DNA of 64,000 nt from Bradysia coprophila. Its lineage: Eukaryota; Arthropoda; Insecta; Diptera; Sciaridae. The stretch spans positions 5,405,716-5,469,715 of the forward strand of contig NW_023503376.1 in NCBI RefSeq assembly GCF_014529535.1, in the 5' to 3' direction. Below the pieces are notes generated by a model. It was not told the origin of the DNA. It ran no database searches and was given only the letters and a program-made list of their open reading frames with translations. The position numbers were made by a program, and so were the translations under genes. Below, piece by piece: positions 10,504 through 22,131 of this stretch (positions are counted from its first letter, which is position 1; each line of letters starts with the position of its first letter).

Positions 10504-13300
10504 GAAGGATTTTGGTTTTAAGCATGAGACTTCGTTTTAATGCTTTTTAGTTTTTATTCAAAAATGTGAGGTAAAGTTAACTTTATTTCACGGAGCCAAA
10601 ACTTTACCACGAGTTTTTGAATAAAATACCTTAATTAACAATGGGACAAATGATGGAAAAGGTACTTCTTGTGGGTTTACCGACCTCTGCTACGCCTCAC
10701 AAGAAGTACATTTGTCCCATTGATAAGTAATGTACTATAAAACTCTGTAAGTAATAATGTAATATGAGTTTACGTGTCACAGCAATGTAAATGAAGATTT
10801 TCATATGGAATATGCATTTACATTGTCTAATTCCAAACACATTGTAAAAACATTTTGCTCCAAAAAAATATGAAAAACCACTTAAAAGAGCAAAGATATC
10901 TCAATTTTAGTTTTCATTTCCATACTAAATCGCAAAATAGAAAAACTGACAGATCGTAACAAAGGAGAAAAAAGCTCTCTCTGACGTATAAATTTATACG
11001 ACTAATGGCGTGGATTACGTTAGATTCGGCGTTACGACACAAGTAAAAATATACTTCAGTAAAAATTCTGTGTGTCCTCAATTTGTCCTATCATAATCCA
11101 CTTCGATATTATGCACGGTTGGTTTGAAACGATATTAAATAGGGACCACCAATTTTTGTTTTTTTTTTGTTTTCACATTGTAATGAGTGATGGACAAGAA
11201 CTTCACACAGGGAAAAATTAGCCAGAACCACTTGCCGTTTCTGAAAACCAGTGGATGCGACTACCAGATACAGTCTGAGCACATATTTTGTTAGAAGGTG
11301 TGATTTGTATGAACCTTTATTGGAGACTGATCAATTTAGATGAACAATTATCAAGGTATACTTAGATCAGGCGTCCCACTTGTCCGAAATGTCCGAAATT
11401 TTACATATTTGTCCGAAATTGTCCGAAATGTCCGAAATTTTCTTCAAGATCTGACCGAATTTAAATATTGAAACTTATTAAAGACTCTAAAAAAAAAAAT
11501 TGCCTGCGGCGCGCTTCATACATTTTTCAATTATAATTACCAATTCTTTGTCTTAAAATTTATATCAACATGGATGAGGGAGTAAATTAATTTTACGTAC
11601 ATATGTACAACCCTTTGAATTATTTGAATTAAGATTCGTCCATCAGTCAACAACAGTCATTCGCTAATTAAATAAGTGTTTTACTAAAAACGATTTTAAT
11701 TTGATTAAATCGTTACTGAATTTGATAAGGGCAGATTTTGCCAATAACGGTCTGTTGCGTTACAATTTTTAAGACTGAAAACTCTAGTTTCAAGAAAAAA
11801 TCGTAGTTTCAGTCATTAGACTGATCCTTCCTCTATTGCCTCAAAGTGTTAAAAATTTGATCTGAGGTAACTGGTCATACAAAACTATTGCAATTGGCGG
11901 AGGTCTGCATTTTCAAATCCATATTCTACGGCGATCTCCGCTATTAAATTTTTTTTTCCGCCAACAACGGATTTGTTCCATAGTTTTCCACGCTCTATCG
12001 TCTCCAGCAAGTTTTTTTTCGTTCACCATAGAAACTCAGGCGTCCGCTGATAGACGATTTTACAGATTTTAAAATTTACCATCAGCGAACCGGCGAGCCG
12101 CCCTTAACTTAAACTACTTTCATTTCACTCGTCACAATCCGAGCCTTCACATAGATATTTTAATAATCGATGAGATAGACACGCTCTCCTGGTTTCTTCA
12201 GGATAACTTTAACTTCTGAAGGCAGTCAAATTCAAAAAACTCTGCATCCCATATTGACAAATTTTTAAAGATTTTTTATTCAGTAGGGGAACTATCGATA
12301 TTGTCGAATTTTTTAAGTTACTTGGAACTAAATAGAAAATTTGCCTGCCTGTGGCGTATCGAGCTTCGAAAAGTAAAAATACGACTGATGTTTTGAAGGT
12401 CGACGTATTAGGCATCTAGCATAAATTTGAAGTGCGAACAATAGTACATTACTAAACCAGTGTATAGTATGGCGTTTTACTTTATGAGCGAGGGAAAGGG
12501 TTTTCACTAGTGAGAGAAAGGCTACATTCCCTCACTAGTAAAGTAATAGTACATTACTATACCAGTGAAGTAATTTGATATCTCGTATCCAAATGAGTAA
12601 AAGTATCCGAGGGCTTCAGCCCTCATCGTGATACGAGATATCAAATTATTTCACGTGTAAAGTATGCCGTTTTACTTTACGAGCGAGGGAAAGGGTCTTC
12701 ACTAGTGAGGGAAAGGCCACATTACCTCACTAGTAAAGTAAAAAATATTGCTTTCGGTTATCTGCTCTCGGAGCAATAACAGTTTAAAGTTAAAATTTCC
12801 CCATTTTCGTAGAGTGACAAAGTGACCGCACCAGCCAGCTCAGATTGATTCTAGATGCGACCGAGCTCGGTTAATAAGCTTTTTCGAATGACGACACATT
12901 TTCTTTGAAAGTGTTTATGTCACATTTTCAGATAAGTTAAAACCGCTACCCTCGGTGAAACTTAGCCAGTTCTGTACCTTTCTGGTACGTTTGGTAAAGC
13001 GCGAAGGTAAATTGTTCGCTCGACTTTCACATCTTTATTTAACTAATACCTTACTCGAGAGGGAAACTACGCTAGCAAATCTTGTCCCATCTATTTGCTA
13101 TTGTTACTGTTTCCTTTGCCCACTATTTCGTTCTATTGACGCCAATGACAAATAGCGCCTGTCCCAGTATTCATCCGCGTAATTCCCCCTAATTCTTCTC
13201 CTCCCCCCTCATTCTTCAGTCGCATACATCATCCACAAACATTCTCCAAACCTTGGGATTCCCTGAATTTCAAAATTGCAAATTTTCAACACAAGAAAGC
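10504..13300. other. Intergenic region with small hairpin repeats, no gene seen
   Basis: AT-rich. A hairpin element lies at 10639-10722 (CAATGGGACAAATG and complement, arms about 25 bp), another inverted pair around 10545-10620, and short repeated GTCCGAAAT units at 11383-11440. Open frames here (12209-12415, 12955-13155) are short and lack any recognisable motif. Confidence 0.55.
12440..12745. repeat. Duplicated ~110 bp block around a hairpin
   Basis: Two direct copies of a block containing 'ggcgttttactttatgag' and 'cactagtgagggaaagg'-type sequence (about 12460-12560 and 12660-12740). They lie on either side of an inverted pair, GATATCTCGTATC and GATACGAGATATC (12575-12650). It probably derives from a foldback transposon; a few similar words recur near 37280-37320. 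Confidence 0.6.
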
Positions 13301-14560
13301 TCAGTTGAATAGAATTTTATTGATCAAATCAACCAACAAATTAACAGAAACGAATCTGTCACCATCAATATTACCATCGATACATTGGTTAATTAATTGC
13401 TGTAACTCTGGATATTGACGGCTAATCGTATCGGGTACAGAATGTAGTAGTCCATCATCTGGCATCATCCGGTTCAGGTCTTTGATGAACAGCTATAAAA
13501 TACAGGCGAGTTAATTTACAATTTTGTCAATCAGTTGATGCGAAGACAACCTGACAAATTGCAAATAGGTTGATGTCGCTTAAGTGGTGCGAACAAAGCT
13601 CGTCAGGAACATAAGCGAAACACATACCGTCGCAATCGATTTTCTCATGGCGATGAACCACTTGACTACTCGGAAACGTTTTCGAATCAACCACAAACAC
13701 ATCATCCAAGTCGACGAATGTTACGTCGAATGTGGTAGCATCAACAACGATATTATCCGGCGTTGCGTCTGTTAAGTAGATTCTATTTTTCTGTAAACGA
13801 ACCATGGAACTGTACGATACAATGCACTAACTCACCGGAAGCCTTCCACACCGTACGAAAACTGCAAGGCTGCGCTGAGCAAATTCTTAGCGATCAATAG
13901 TCGTACAGCGAAGGACTGATCGTAAAATGAATATAGTGGAAGCCCATTGTTCGATTGTAGTGTTACAAAGCCACACGAGCCATGTAACGTTGGCACTGAG
14001 AAATTTCTGCTGCTTAATGCGTTGACGACCAGCGGTTCCACATTCAGATTCAGTAGCACCCATGCGTGAATGTTCTGATCCGAAAATACTTCCATGAATC
14101 TTGTCACTGCATCGGTTGGACAGATTTGAAATCCAGCCGCATTATCTTTCGTCTTGAAAACACGAAGCAATTCAGTCTTTAATGTCTCCACTAGGGATTT
14201 GTTCGTCCAAAGGCGTTCACAGTTATCACTTCCATTGCAACATTTACTTTGCAAATGGTCGAAATTTCCGTCACTAACTAAATATTTGAGTATCACGTTC
14301 TGTTGATCGTATGTGGCGTATTGGATTTTTCTATTTCCGAACAAGTTGCTGACTTCTAAATCGAAGCTTCTTTCCACCTGGACATTGTCCAGGAAATTAT
14401 CACAATCAGACTTGATGGTTTCACCGAAACAGTTGGGACATTTGGCGTAATCATCGTGACAATATTCTAGCCACCGCTGCCGTTCGTCCTGTTGTATAGC
14501 AGGTAGGTACTTCAACGTAACGATTGTGATGAGTAAAATTTTCGGATAAAAAACGTTCAT
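13301..14560 (-). CDS. Divergent protein kinase, DIPK2 (DIA1/FAM69-related) family, 382 aa
   Basis: Three coding exons: 14560-13836, 13782-13551 and 13492-13301, all GT-AG with matching phases. An AG acceptor at 14583-14585 precedes the start, so the mRNA probably has an upstream non-coding exon; I therefore chose the Met at 14560. The first 20 or so residues form a hydrophobic signal peptide. Next comes a cysteine-rich segment with the family motif KCPxCFG. The kinase-like region ends in YLTDATPDN (catalytic-loop equivalent, Asp and Asn present) and VDLDD (in place of DFG). The downstream motif LFAICQ matches the C-terminal part of the human DIA1 family. Family members are secretory-pathway or secreted atypical kinases of the PIP49/FAM69 group (about 430 aa in mammals). 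Orientation and exon order are firm; substrate is unknown. Confidence 0.88.
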
Positions 14561-14640
14561 GCCATCGGCATGTGTGGATGGTGCCTGAAACAAATTAAAA
14601 ACGAAATGATTTTACCGACAGTTTCAGACGTCTCAGGAGG

Positions 14641-14783
14641 GCATCAGGGAATCTGGCACACGCGATCATAGTATGCGCCCTTTTACAACATGTAACGAAA
14701 AGTCATGACTGTGCCAGATTCGCCTCCTAGAGGTGAATCTGGCACAGAATCAATTTGTATGGTGTGCCAGATTACCCCACGCC
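14641..14783 (+). mobile_element. MITE-like hairpin element, TGGCAC subtype
   Basis: It aligns with the reverse complement of 4172-4305 along its whole length. The flanks carry a 9 bp direct repeat, CTCAGGAGG (14632-14640 and 14784-14792), consistent with a target duplication. All four internal boxes read TGGCAC or GTGCCA where the other copy has TCGCAC or GTGCGA. It sits just upstream of the DIPK2-like coding exon, within the transcript's probable first intron. Confidence 0.72.
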
Positions 14784-14792
14784 CTCAGGAGG

Positions 14793-16770
14793 CAATGGAT
14801 CAAGAAAATATTTCTAGAAAATGCGCGACAACTTGAAAAACGACCAATTAAAATTCCCTAGACAAACGCATCTTCAAATGAAGTCATTACGACTTTTCAT
14901 TCTATGCACCAGTTTCTTTCATCATTAACGTCTTTCCAACGAATAGCAAAACTGGATCTTTAAAAGTAAAGACTCGCATCTGTATGTCTGCTGTCTACGT
15001 ATAATAACTGCAACGTAATAATAACAAAAGTCAACCTTGAACTCTAAAAGCATGAGCGAAAAATCTCCCGAGAAATAATCTCTAAACAGAAACGTGTTGC
15101 GTTTTTGTATAATCCATTGTATGGCAGTGATAACGAGATTCTCTTATGAACAAGACGCAAACAGATCAGAAAAATGATGATTTTATTCATGTTAAAACAT
15201 ATGGTCGTTTATGTGTGTGTATCACTAGAAGAGAGCTTATTGGCAGTGGGCAGAACTATCAATTATATTTCAGTTAAAGAGAACTAATATTCGCTTATTA
15301 CATGCGCGCAATGGATAGTGTAGTCTGGTGTAAGGTGTTAGTAACTTTCAAGCGATGTGTTTCTGATGATTTAGAAACGGCTAGTCATCTCTTTTCCAAC
15401 ACTAAACAAATGAAGTATCAGATTTATAATCATACCTTTAATGGAACGTTAAGTCGATTAGGCTCGCAGGGAACAAGTGGTACTTCCTTTCTCAGTTGGA
15501 GTGAATGAACAACTTAGTAAATTAGTTTTAATAACATAAATTTTGCTGTATAAGACAGCATTAGCCAAATTTTTGTCGACTTTGTAGATAACATCAGTTT
15601 ACTATCACCAGACTATTAGTTAATGATTGCAAGTAAGTATATTATGTACAAACCGTGACAAGACAATACAATTTGCTCGGTGTAACTAACGAAACCACTC
15701 AATAAATATTATTTCAAATTCTCAACCTCGAAAACACAAGGCTCGATTTACAAGCTCAATGCAAAAACTACGACAAATATGGGTTGACGAACTGAAATGT
15801 AAATAAAACATTTCGAATAATTTATGTAAATGCGAAAACCAAAGGTGTTTTAATTAACCGGAGACGACGATTATACTAAACTAAGCTGCTTCAAACTATC
15901 AACAAATCAGCTGCTGAAGTCGATAAAAATTGAAATTTTAGTTGAGCGTAAGTTGAGCTGAGAGAGAGAAATGTTTGATTCTAACTGCAACTGATAGAGA
16001 TAAATACAGTCGTGAATGACAAGTAAAACTTGTTATCTCGCTATTTGTTTCTTAATCATGATCAATAGTGCAACCATGGGGTTTAGCCGGTTAATAATCC
16101 ATCTATTTTGCTATGGGATTGAGACCAATTCTTTAGTAAGTGCTAGGGATCGACATCTATGACGAAGGTAAACAATGGGCTCTAGTTGACGACGTCTTAT
16201 GTAGAAAGCTACATGTTCAAACATATGAAGTAAAAGACTTTATTCCAGTGAATTTAGCGAAAAGAATTAAAATTCCGAATAATAAGCCCTGGTGAAAATA
16301 TCTAAGAAAGAAATGACCTGCATTATACGGATTTGGTGACAACGCAGGCGAGAAAATACTCGTTTTTTCACCTCAGCTGAAATTTCAGGAGCCTTTGCTG
16401 TGAAAAACGTTGTGTTGACCTCAATGAAAAAGTAGGAAATTTCATTTTCTCGGATGACTTCTGGCACAAACCAATCCATCAAAATGAAATTTCCAACTTT
16501 TGTTTTCTCTCGGTGAACAAATAACCATTACTCGACACCGTGTTTCCTTAGGTAAATAAATTGGTTTTCTTTGTTGAGTACGTTACGTATCGACGGAATT
16601 GGGATGTAAAATAGATTGGGGAAATCAGCAACAAAATTTCTGGGTTTTCCAATAGAATGTTTCCTTTTACAAACACTTTTGAGCACTTTACCGTTATTTC
16701 ACTTGATTTTGACCAATACCTACCAATATCGGGAAAATGTAACGGTAACTCCATCAAAGATAATGGTAAA
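14793..16770. other. Intergenic or 5' intron sequence, no gene seen
   Basis: No supported gene. The unmapped non-coding first exon of the DIPK2-like gene may lie here. Short open frames at 15302-15508 and 16267-16482 show no motif or plausible start context. Confidence 0.45.
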
Positions 16771-18374
16771 TCTAAGAGTCATATCGCCAAGACTTCAGGT
16801 GATTGGGGAACAAGCCGACTCCGATTTTAATGAGTGATAGCTCGTTGGATTCGTCTTTCAATTCTAGGAAACACGTATCTTTCACTTTTTCTAAAAAAAA
16901 ATTGTTTTCTGTGAAAAGTGTTCAAAAGTGATCACATGTCAGAGAGTACCGAAAACAGGGTTTCGGCAATAACTCAAGAAAAAATTATTTTAAATTGTTG
17001 TAATGTTGTACGATTGTCGGCCTTGGAAAGACCTACAGATAGAGTATACGCACTGCTTGGTGCTAGTTGATCCACGAGAGCTATGACTTAAAATATAGTA
17101 AATGTTCGGAGAGTACTGCTTCTCTGCAGCTTCGTTGTTCCACGGAACTAAGTATGGGCTGTTGTAGCTGGCCTCACCCACTATCGTTCCACACATAAAT
17201 GAGCCCAGTACTTTTGTGCTGCAAGCCCACAGAAGTGTTAGAAAAAAAGTTGGTGCCAAAATGCAGATTTTTTTCTTCTTTCTGAGGGCTCTACAGCTGG
17301 AACAGCATCTGGAACGGTACTATGGCAGTCATTCTTTATCGTCTACTATTCTTTTACCTTATCAATAGAAAAACGCTTCGATATGTCACGAATATATCAG
17401 ATCCAATGTTAGTAATATCAAGAGAAAAATTATCAAATTTTTCTCGGAGGATTTTAGTCAAATAAAGTGTTAGCGTATAGCAAATGACCTCAGGACTACG
17501 GAACAGTAATTAGTTTTTCAATTGGACCATTATTTGCTACGTGACAGGAGTTTGGCAAACCGTTTGCTCCCACTTGATCATATCGTTTTTCCAAACTTCT
17601 GTCGCTTAGCAAATATTGGTCCAATTGAAAAACTAACTACTGTTCCGGAGTCCTGAGGTCATTTGCTATACGCTAACACTTTATTTGACTAAAATCCTCC
17701 GAGAAAAATTTGATAATTTTTCTCTTGATATTACTAACATTGGATCTGATATATTCGTGACATATCGAAGCGTTTTTCTATTGATAAGGTAAAAGAATAG
17801 TAGACGATAAAGAATGACTGCCATAGTACCGTTCCAGATGCTGTTCCAGCTGTAGAGCCCTCAGACAGAAGGAAAAAATCTACATTTTGGCACCAACTTT
17901 TTTTCTAACACTTCTGTGGGCTTGCAGCACAAAAGTACTGGGTTCATTTATATGTGCAACGATAGTGGGTGAGGCCAGCTACAACAGCCCATACTTAGTT
18001 CCGTGGAACAACGAAGCTGCAGAGAAGCAGTACTCTCCGAACATTCACTATATTTTAAGACATAGCTCTCGTGGATCAACTAGCATCAAGCAGTGCGTAT
18101 ACTCTATCTGTAGGTCTTTCCAAGGCCGACAATCGTACAACATTACAACAATTTAAAATAATTCTTTCTTGAGTTATTGCCGAAAAACTGTTTTCGGTAC
18201 TCTCTGACATGTGATCACTTTTGAACACTTTTCACAGAAAACAAATTTTTTTAGAAAAAGTGAAAGATACGTGCTTCCTAGAATTGAAAGACGAATCCAA
18301 CGAGCTATCACTCATTAAAATCGGAGTCGGCTTGTTCCCCAATCACCTGAAGTCTTGGTGATATGACTTCTAAA
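16771..18374. mobile_element. 1.6 kb near-perfect palindrome (foldback element or inverted duplication)
   Basis: Two arms of about 780 bp mirror each other around a centre near 17572, with a loop of only about 20-40 bp. Identity is patchy. The blocks 17285-17500 and about 17645-17860 differ at only one or two positions by eye, while the outer parts and the extreme centre differ at several percent or more. Each arm holds the same 89-codon open frame (17259-16990 minus, 17887-18156 plus), pointing away from the centre; its first codon is TTG and no ATG precedes it, so I do not call it a gene. Confidence 0.85.
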
Positions 18375-19985
18375 TAGAACAACGTTCGCATCTGACCATC
18401 CAAAATGGATTCACTCAGGTGAATGTCTCACTCGTTTAAGGGCTCGGTAACACAATCACTTTCGTATCCATTTTCCATCATTTGTCCGATAGATACCGAA
18501 TCTACTATTATCAATTGAACGCTTAGTTTGAATTGATGTTCAATTGGTGAAGTGTGATAATAAATCGTGTCGTGTTGATTGTAATAAAGATTAGTTTCAA
18601 GCAGTTCGATATATGTATCTGTGAAGCAACCTACTAGACGTGGGTAGCAGATTTAAATATTGTTTCCAAATACAAATTAATAAACTGTTCGTCTCCCAGG
18701 ATGATTCGAAGCTATCGAAACGACACCCAATCAAGTAAATATGCGAAACATTTGTTTAAAGATCCAAACTCCAAACAGACACACATAATATCCATTCAGG
18801 TTCAGGTGAGAAAAAAGAAACATCACAACAGACAAATGTCTGCTCTATAAGCATAATATCATCTGTTACTCCGTAAGAGCGATACTAAGAACATGCCGTA
18901 CCGATAATTTCAGCAATTATGAAGGTTAAATTAACATATTCATCAATTTTAATACCACTGAAACGTTTTTATTTATTTATCGCACGTTACATGTGTTCGA
19001 GAATCTCAGAGAATCTTACGCTTTACACAGAAATTATTCTCATTCTTAGACTTCAGTCGGTATTCTGTAATAGTTCTTTACTCAGTTGATCGCGCACAAC
19101 AGTGTATGATACACTTAATAGACAATTTAGAAAAAAAATCACTTTTGCTCGGTTTTCAAGTTGTGTTCAAGGCATCATTGGATTACTAAATTGATACAAC
19201 AAAGGAAAGTTAAAAGCAAACATCGACGATCAGGTGGTTGATACGCAACGGACAAATTCATATTTAACTATATAGAATACGTCCAATTGCAATAAAATCG
19301 AATAGAAGACAAGGTGAAGAAGGTGTGTGTATAAAACTACTTGGCTTATATCATTACATTACGTACCTACATGTAGTAATGTGTTTAGAACGACGTAATT
19401 ACTGTTTCTGTTTGTCACTCAAACTCAAACGAATGAACATTTTCATATTTTTTCACTTCTCATTTTCAATATTTATTTATTATTTATTATGTCGATCATA
19501 GGCGGAGGTTTGAATTTGAACCGCTTGTGTATATACATCGGAGTGATTTTTTTTTTGTGTCAACATAAGCCGGTTTCTGTTCGTATTCGCCAAGTGAGTT
19601 TTTATGTTTTCAATTTTGATTCGGTTAGCATCTTTTGAATAGAAGTTTAGAATCTTTGCGATGTTGGCGGTTTTTTTTTCGTCTTCGAAACTGAAAGTTC
19701 AATGAAATCTTTGTTTCCTGTTTCGGTTTCATTGTGAAGTATTTGAAACGAAGAGAAATACGATAACATAATAACCGAAGACTGTCTAATAAAACTACAG
19801 CTTAAGAGAGGTACTCTCAAAGTCTTGCACTCATGTCAAAATATGAAACCTAGAGCCTTTTTGACTGCATGTAAAGACTCTTCAGAAAATAATTTGAATG
19901 AATGAAAAACTCGTCAAAGGCGTAGGTGTAAAGTGATGGTTTTACAGACTTTCTGATCCGCCAAAAAACCCTAAAGGGTAAAAGT
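18375..19985. other. Intergenic, no gene seen
   Basis: AT-rich sequence without a supported coding region, structured RNA or strong repeat. Confidence 0.5.
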
Positions 19986-20192
19986 GTGACGCAAGTCCTT
20001 GTTTCTACTTACAAAATAACTGATATCGCTGAGGGTGACGCCTTTTTCCCCTCAACGCAAAAGTGTTATCAACAAAAAATTGAACCAAAAAATTTAAGAT
20101 AGAAAATTTTAGAAAAAAATTGCGTCACAAGTGGCAGATGATTCAGGACAATCTTTTCTCTATTTGAACTATTTTCCTCAACATCTGCCACC

Positions 20193-20780
20193 TTGGAACA
20201 CCTCACTTATATCGAAAATAACCCAAATCCATCAAAAAAACCGATGGAAGTTAGGAAGTACCAGAGGAATCATCTCTCATCCCAAAATTTAGGAACCAAC
20301 ATTGGAACACCTCACTTATATCGAAAATAACCCAAATCCATCGAAAAATCCGATGGAAGTTAGGAAATGCCAGAGGAATCATCTCTCATCCCAAAATTTA
20401 GGAACCAACATTGGAACACCTCACTTATATCGAAAATAACCCAAATCCATCGAAAAATCCGATGGAAGTTAGGAAATGCCAGAGGAATCATCTCTCATCC
20501 CAAAATTTAGGAACCAACCTTGGAACACCTCACTTATATCGAAAATAACCCAAATCCATCGAAAAATCCGATGGAAGTTAGGAAGTACCAGAGGAATCAT
20601 CTCTCATCCCAAAATTTAGGAACCAACCTTGGAACACCTCACTTATATCGAAAACAACCCAAATCCATCAAAAAAACCGATGGAAGTTAGGAAGTACCAG
20701 AGGAATCATCTCTCATCCCAAAATTGAGGAACCAACCTTGGAACACCTCACTCATGTCGAAAATAACACAAATCCATCAA
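20193..20780 (+). repeat. 109 bp tandem array, five full copies plus a partial sixth
   Basis: Units start at 20193, 20302, 20411, 20520, 20629 and 20738, a constant period of 109 bp with very few substitutions. Each unit begins TTGGAACACCTCACTTATAT and contains the small hairpin CCATCGAAAAATCCGATGG. There are no unique spacers. Confidence 0.95.
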
Positions 20781-20831
20781 AGCACTTTTTCCAACATTCA
20801 TAATTACTAGCTGAAAAAAAAATTACTTCTG

Positions 20832-20854
20832 ACACACACACACACACACACACA
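20832..20854 (+). repeat. AC dinucleotide microsatellite
   Basis: Uninterrupted run of about 11 AC units just downstream of the 109 bp array. Confidence 0.9.
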
Positions 20855-21478
20855 AAACACGCTGTTACATGGCATTGTATGGAAACTTCCGGGAGTCCTA
20901 GCTCCCAAAAACGGTTGCATACCCCCATTTTTTAAAATCTTATTTTGATGTAGGGACCGAGATTAACCTATAACCAAAATTTCAGGAAAATCGTAAGAAA
21001 CGTTTAGGAGTTACGAAATCGTCCTTTTTCATAGGAACTAACTAACTAACTAACGTAGCCAATTTGAGTTATCTGAAAAAACGAAATTTTGCTTATTTTC
21101 AAACAAACATCAATATTTCGAAGTTCAATATCTCGGCCAATTTTGAAGCTGCAGTAACGTGTGATAGCTTGTTGAACTCGTATGGATTCCAAGATCCCAG
21201 ATATCCTAGTTGAGGGTCGTTGGAGTTAAGGGGGAGAAGTCAAAAAGTTGCTGTAAATATGCTCCGCCGTCCTCAAAAAAATTTTGTTAAAACATTTTTG
21301 GTAGTGGACTTGCGTCACCCCCGCTAACTAACGTGCGGGCATGATACTACTTTGATTCACTAGGGACAGAAATGCATAGTGCGTTGAATAGGTCTCGAAA
21401 CACTCATTCGTTGGTCCCAATAACTTCTGTGGTTTCGTTGCTTCACAAAAAACAAATTAAAAAGTATGGGGCAGTTGT

Positions 21479-21650
21479 TGGTGCAGCAGGTATCTAGGGG
21501 GCAATGAGTTCAAATAACCACTCCAAAGGTCTTCACTACCTATCGTTAGTTCAACATCGAAGGAAGACAAAAATTACCTTACATGTCTACCATAGGAAGT
21601 GGTGACCTATGGAGTGGTTATTTGAACTCAACGTACTCTTGAGCTGCTGC
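21479..21650. mobile_element. 172 bp foldback MITE
   Basis: GGTGCAGCAGG at the left is mirrored by GCTGCTGCACC at the right, with an inner inverted pair 'gagttcaaataaccactcc' and complement. Arms are about 65 bp. No target duplication was recognised. Confidence 0.65.
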
Positions 21651-22131
21651 ACCATTAACCTGTTACATATGGCTATTCATCTGTTATCGATAACGACGAC
21701 CAAAATCACGACAAGTTCTGGATAAAATGGTCCCTTATGGAGTGAAATGCATGTTAAAAAAATTGAAGTACAAGATTTGAAATCAACGGATTAAAAATAC
21801 TTTGATCGATGGAAGTAATAGACCCGATAATAATACTGGTCAAATGCTTGCCGTTTATAACAGGTTAACTGTTCCATTCACATCACTTTTCACTTTTACA
21901 TACGACCTTGCCCTGAACTAGCACATACAAGAACAATATACACGTCTTTTAGCCCATAAAATAGCTTGGCATTTCGATTTTCCCATAGGCTCTTATTCAT
22001 GTACTTGGTTTAGGCCTGGTATTTCACTGAATTAGGCATAATTAGGCATCGAACGAATCTAAAAGCCCCAAATTATTGTAGATGTAATAAACAATCTGAT
22101 TGAAGTGGCGTTCGTCTTCTTTGTTACAGAC

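Larger units (their letters stand above)
19986..21318. mobile_element. 1.3 kb element with GTGACGCAAGTCC inverted ends
   Basis: GTGTGACGCAAGTCC at 19986 is mirrored by GGACTTGCGTCAC ending at 21318. The interior carries a 109 bp tandem array, an AC microsatellite and the phrase 'gcgtcacaagtggcagatg'. A similar phrase occurs in the elements at 26.0 kb and 28.4 kb, whose ends are similar too (GTGTGACGCAGTC). These appear to be one superfamily of non-autonomous repeats; class unknown. Confidence 0.6.

Noticed and set aside
13790-13835. Splicing of the DIPK2-like gene at the CAG near 13791 or 13810
   Set aside because: These give an out-of-phase join or a 26 bp intron; the acceptor at 13783-13784 gives a 53 bp intron, correct phase and better family agreement.
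14561-14593. Upstream ATG at 14593 as start of the DIPK2-like protein
   Set aside because: A polypyrimidine tract and CAG lie at 14583-14590, so that ATG is probably intronic; the Met at 14560 leads directly into a signal peptide.
16990-18156. Duplicated 89-codon frame with a hydrophobic start, resembling a secreted peptide
   Set aside because: It starts at TTG, has no upstream ATG in frame, and is duplicated only because both palindrome arms carry it.
20193-20780. Regular array with short palindromes that might suggest a CRISPR
   Set aside because: Units are contiguous 109 bp copies without variable spacers, and the genome is eukaryotic.
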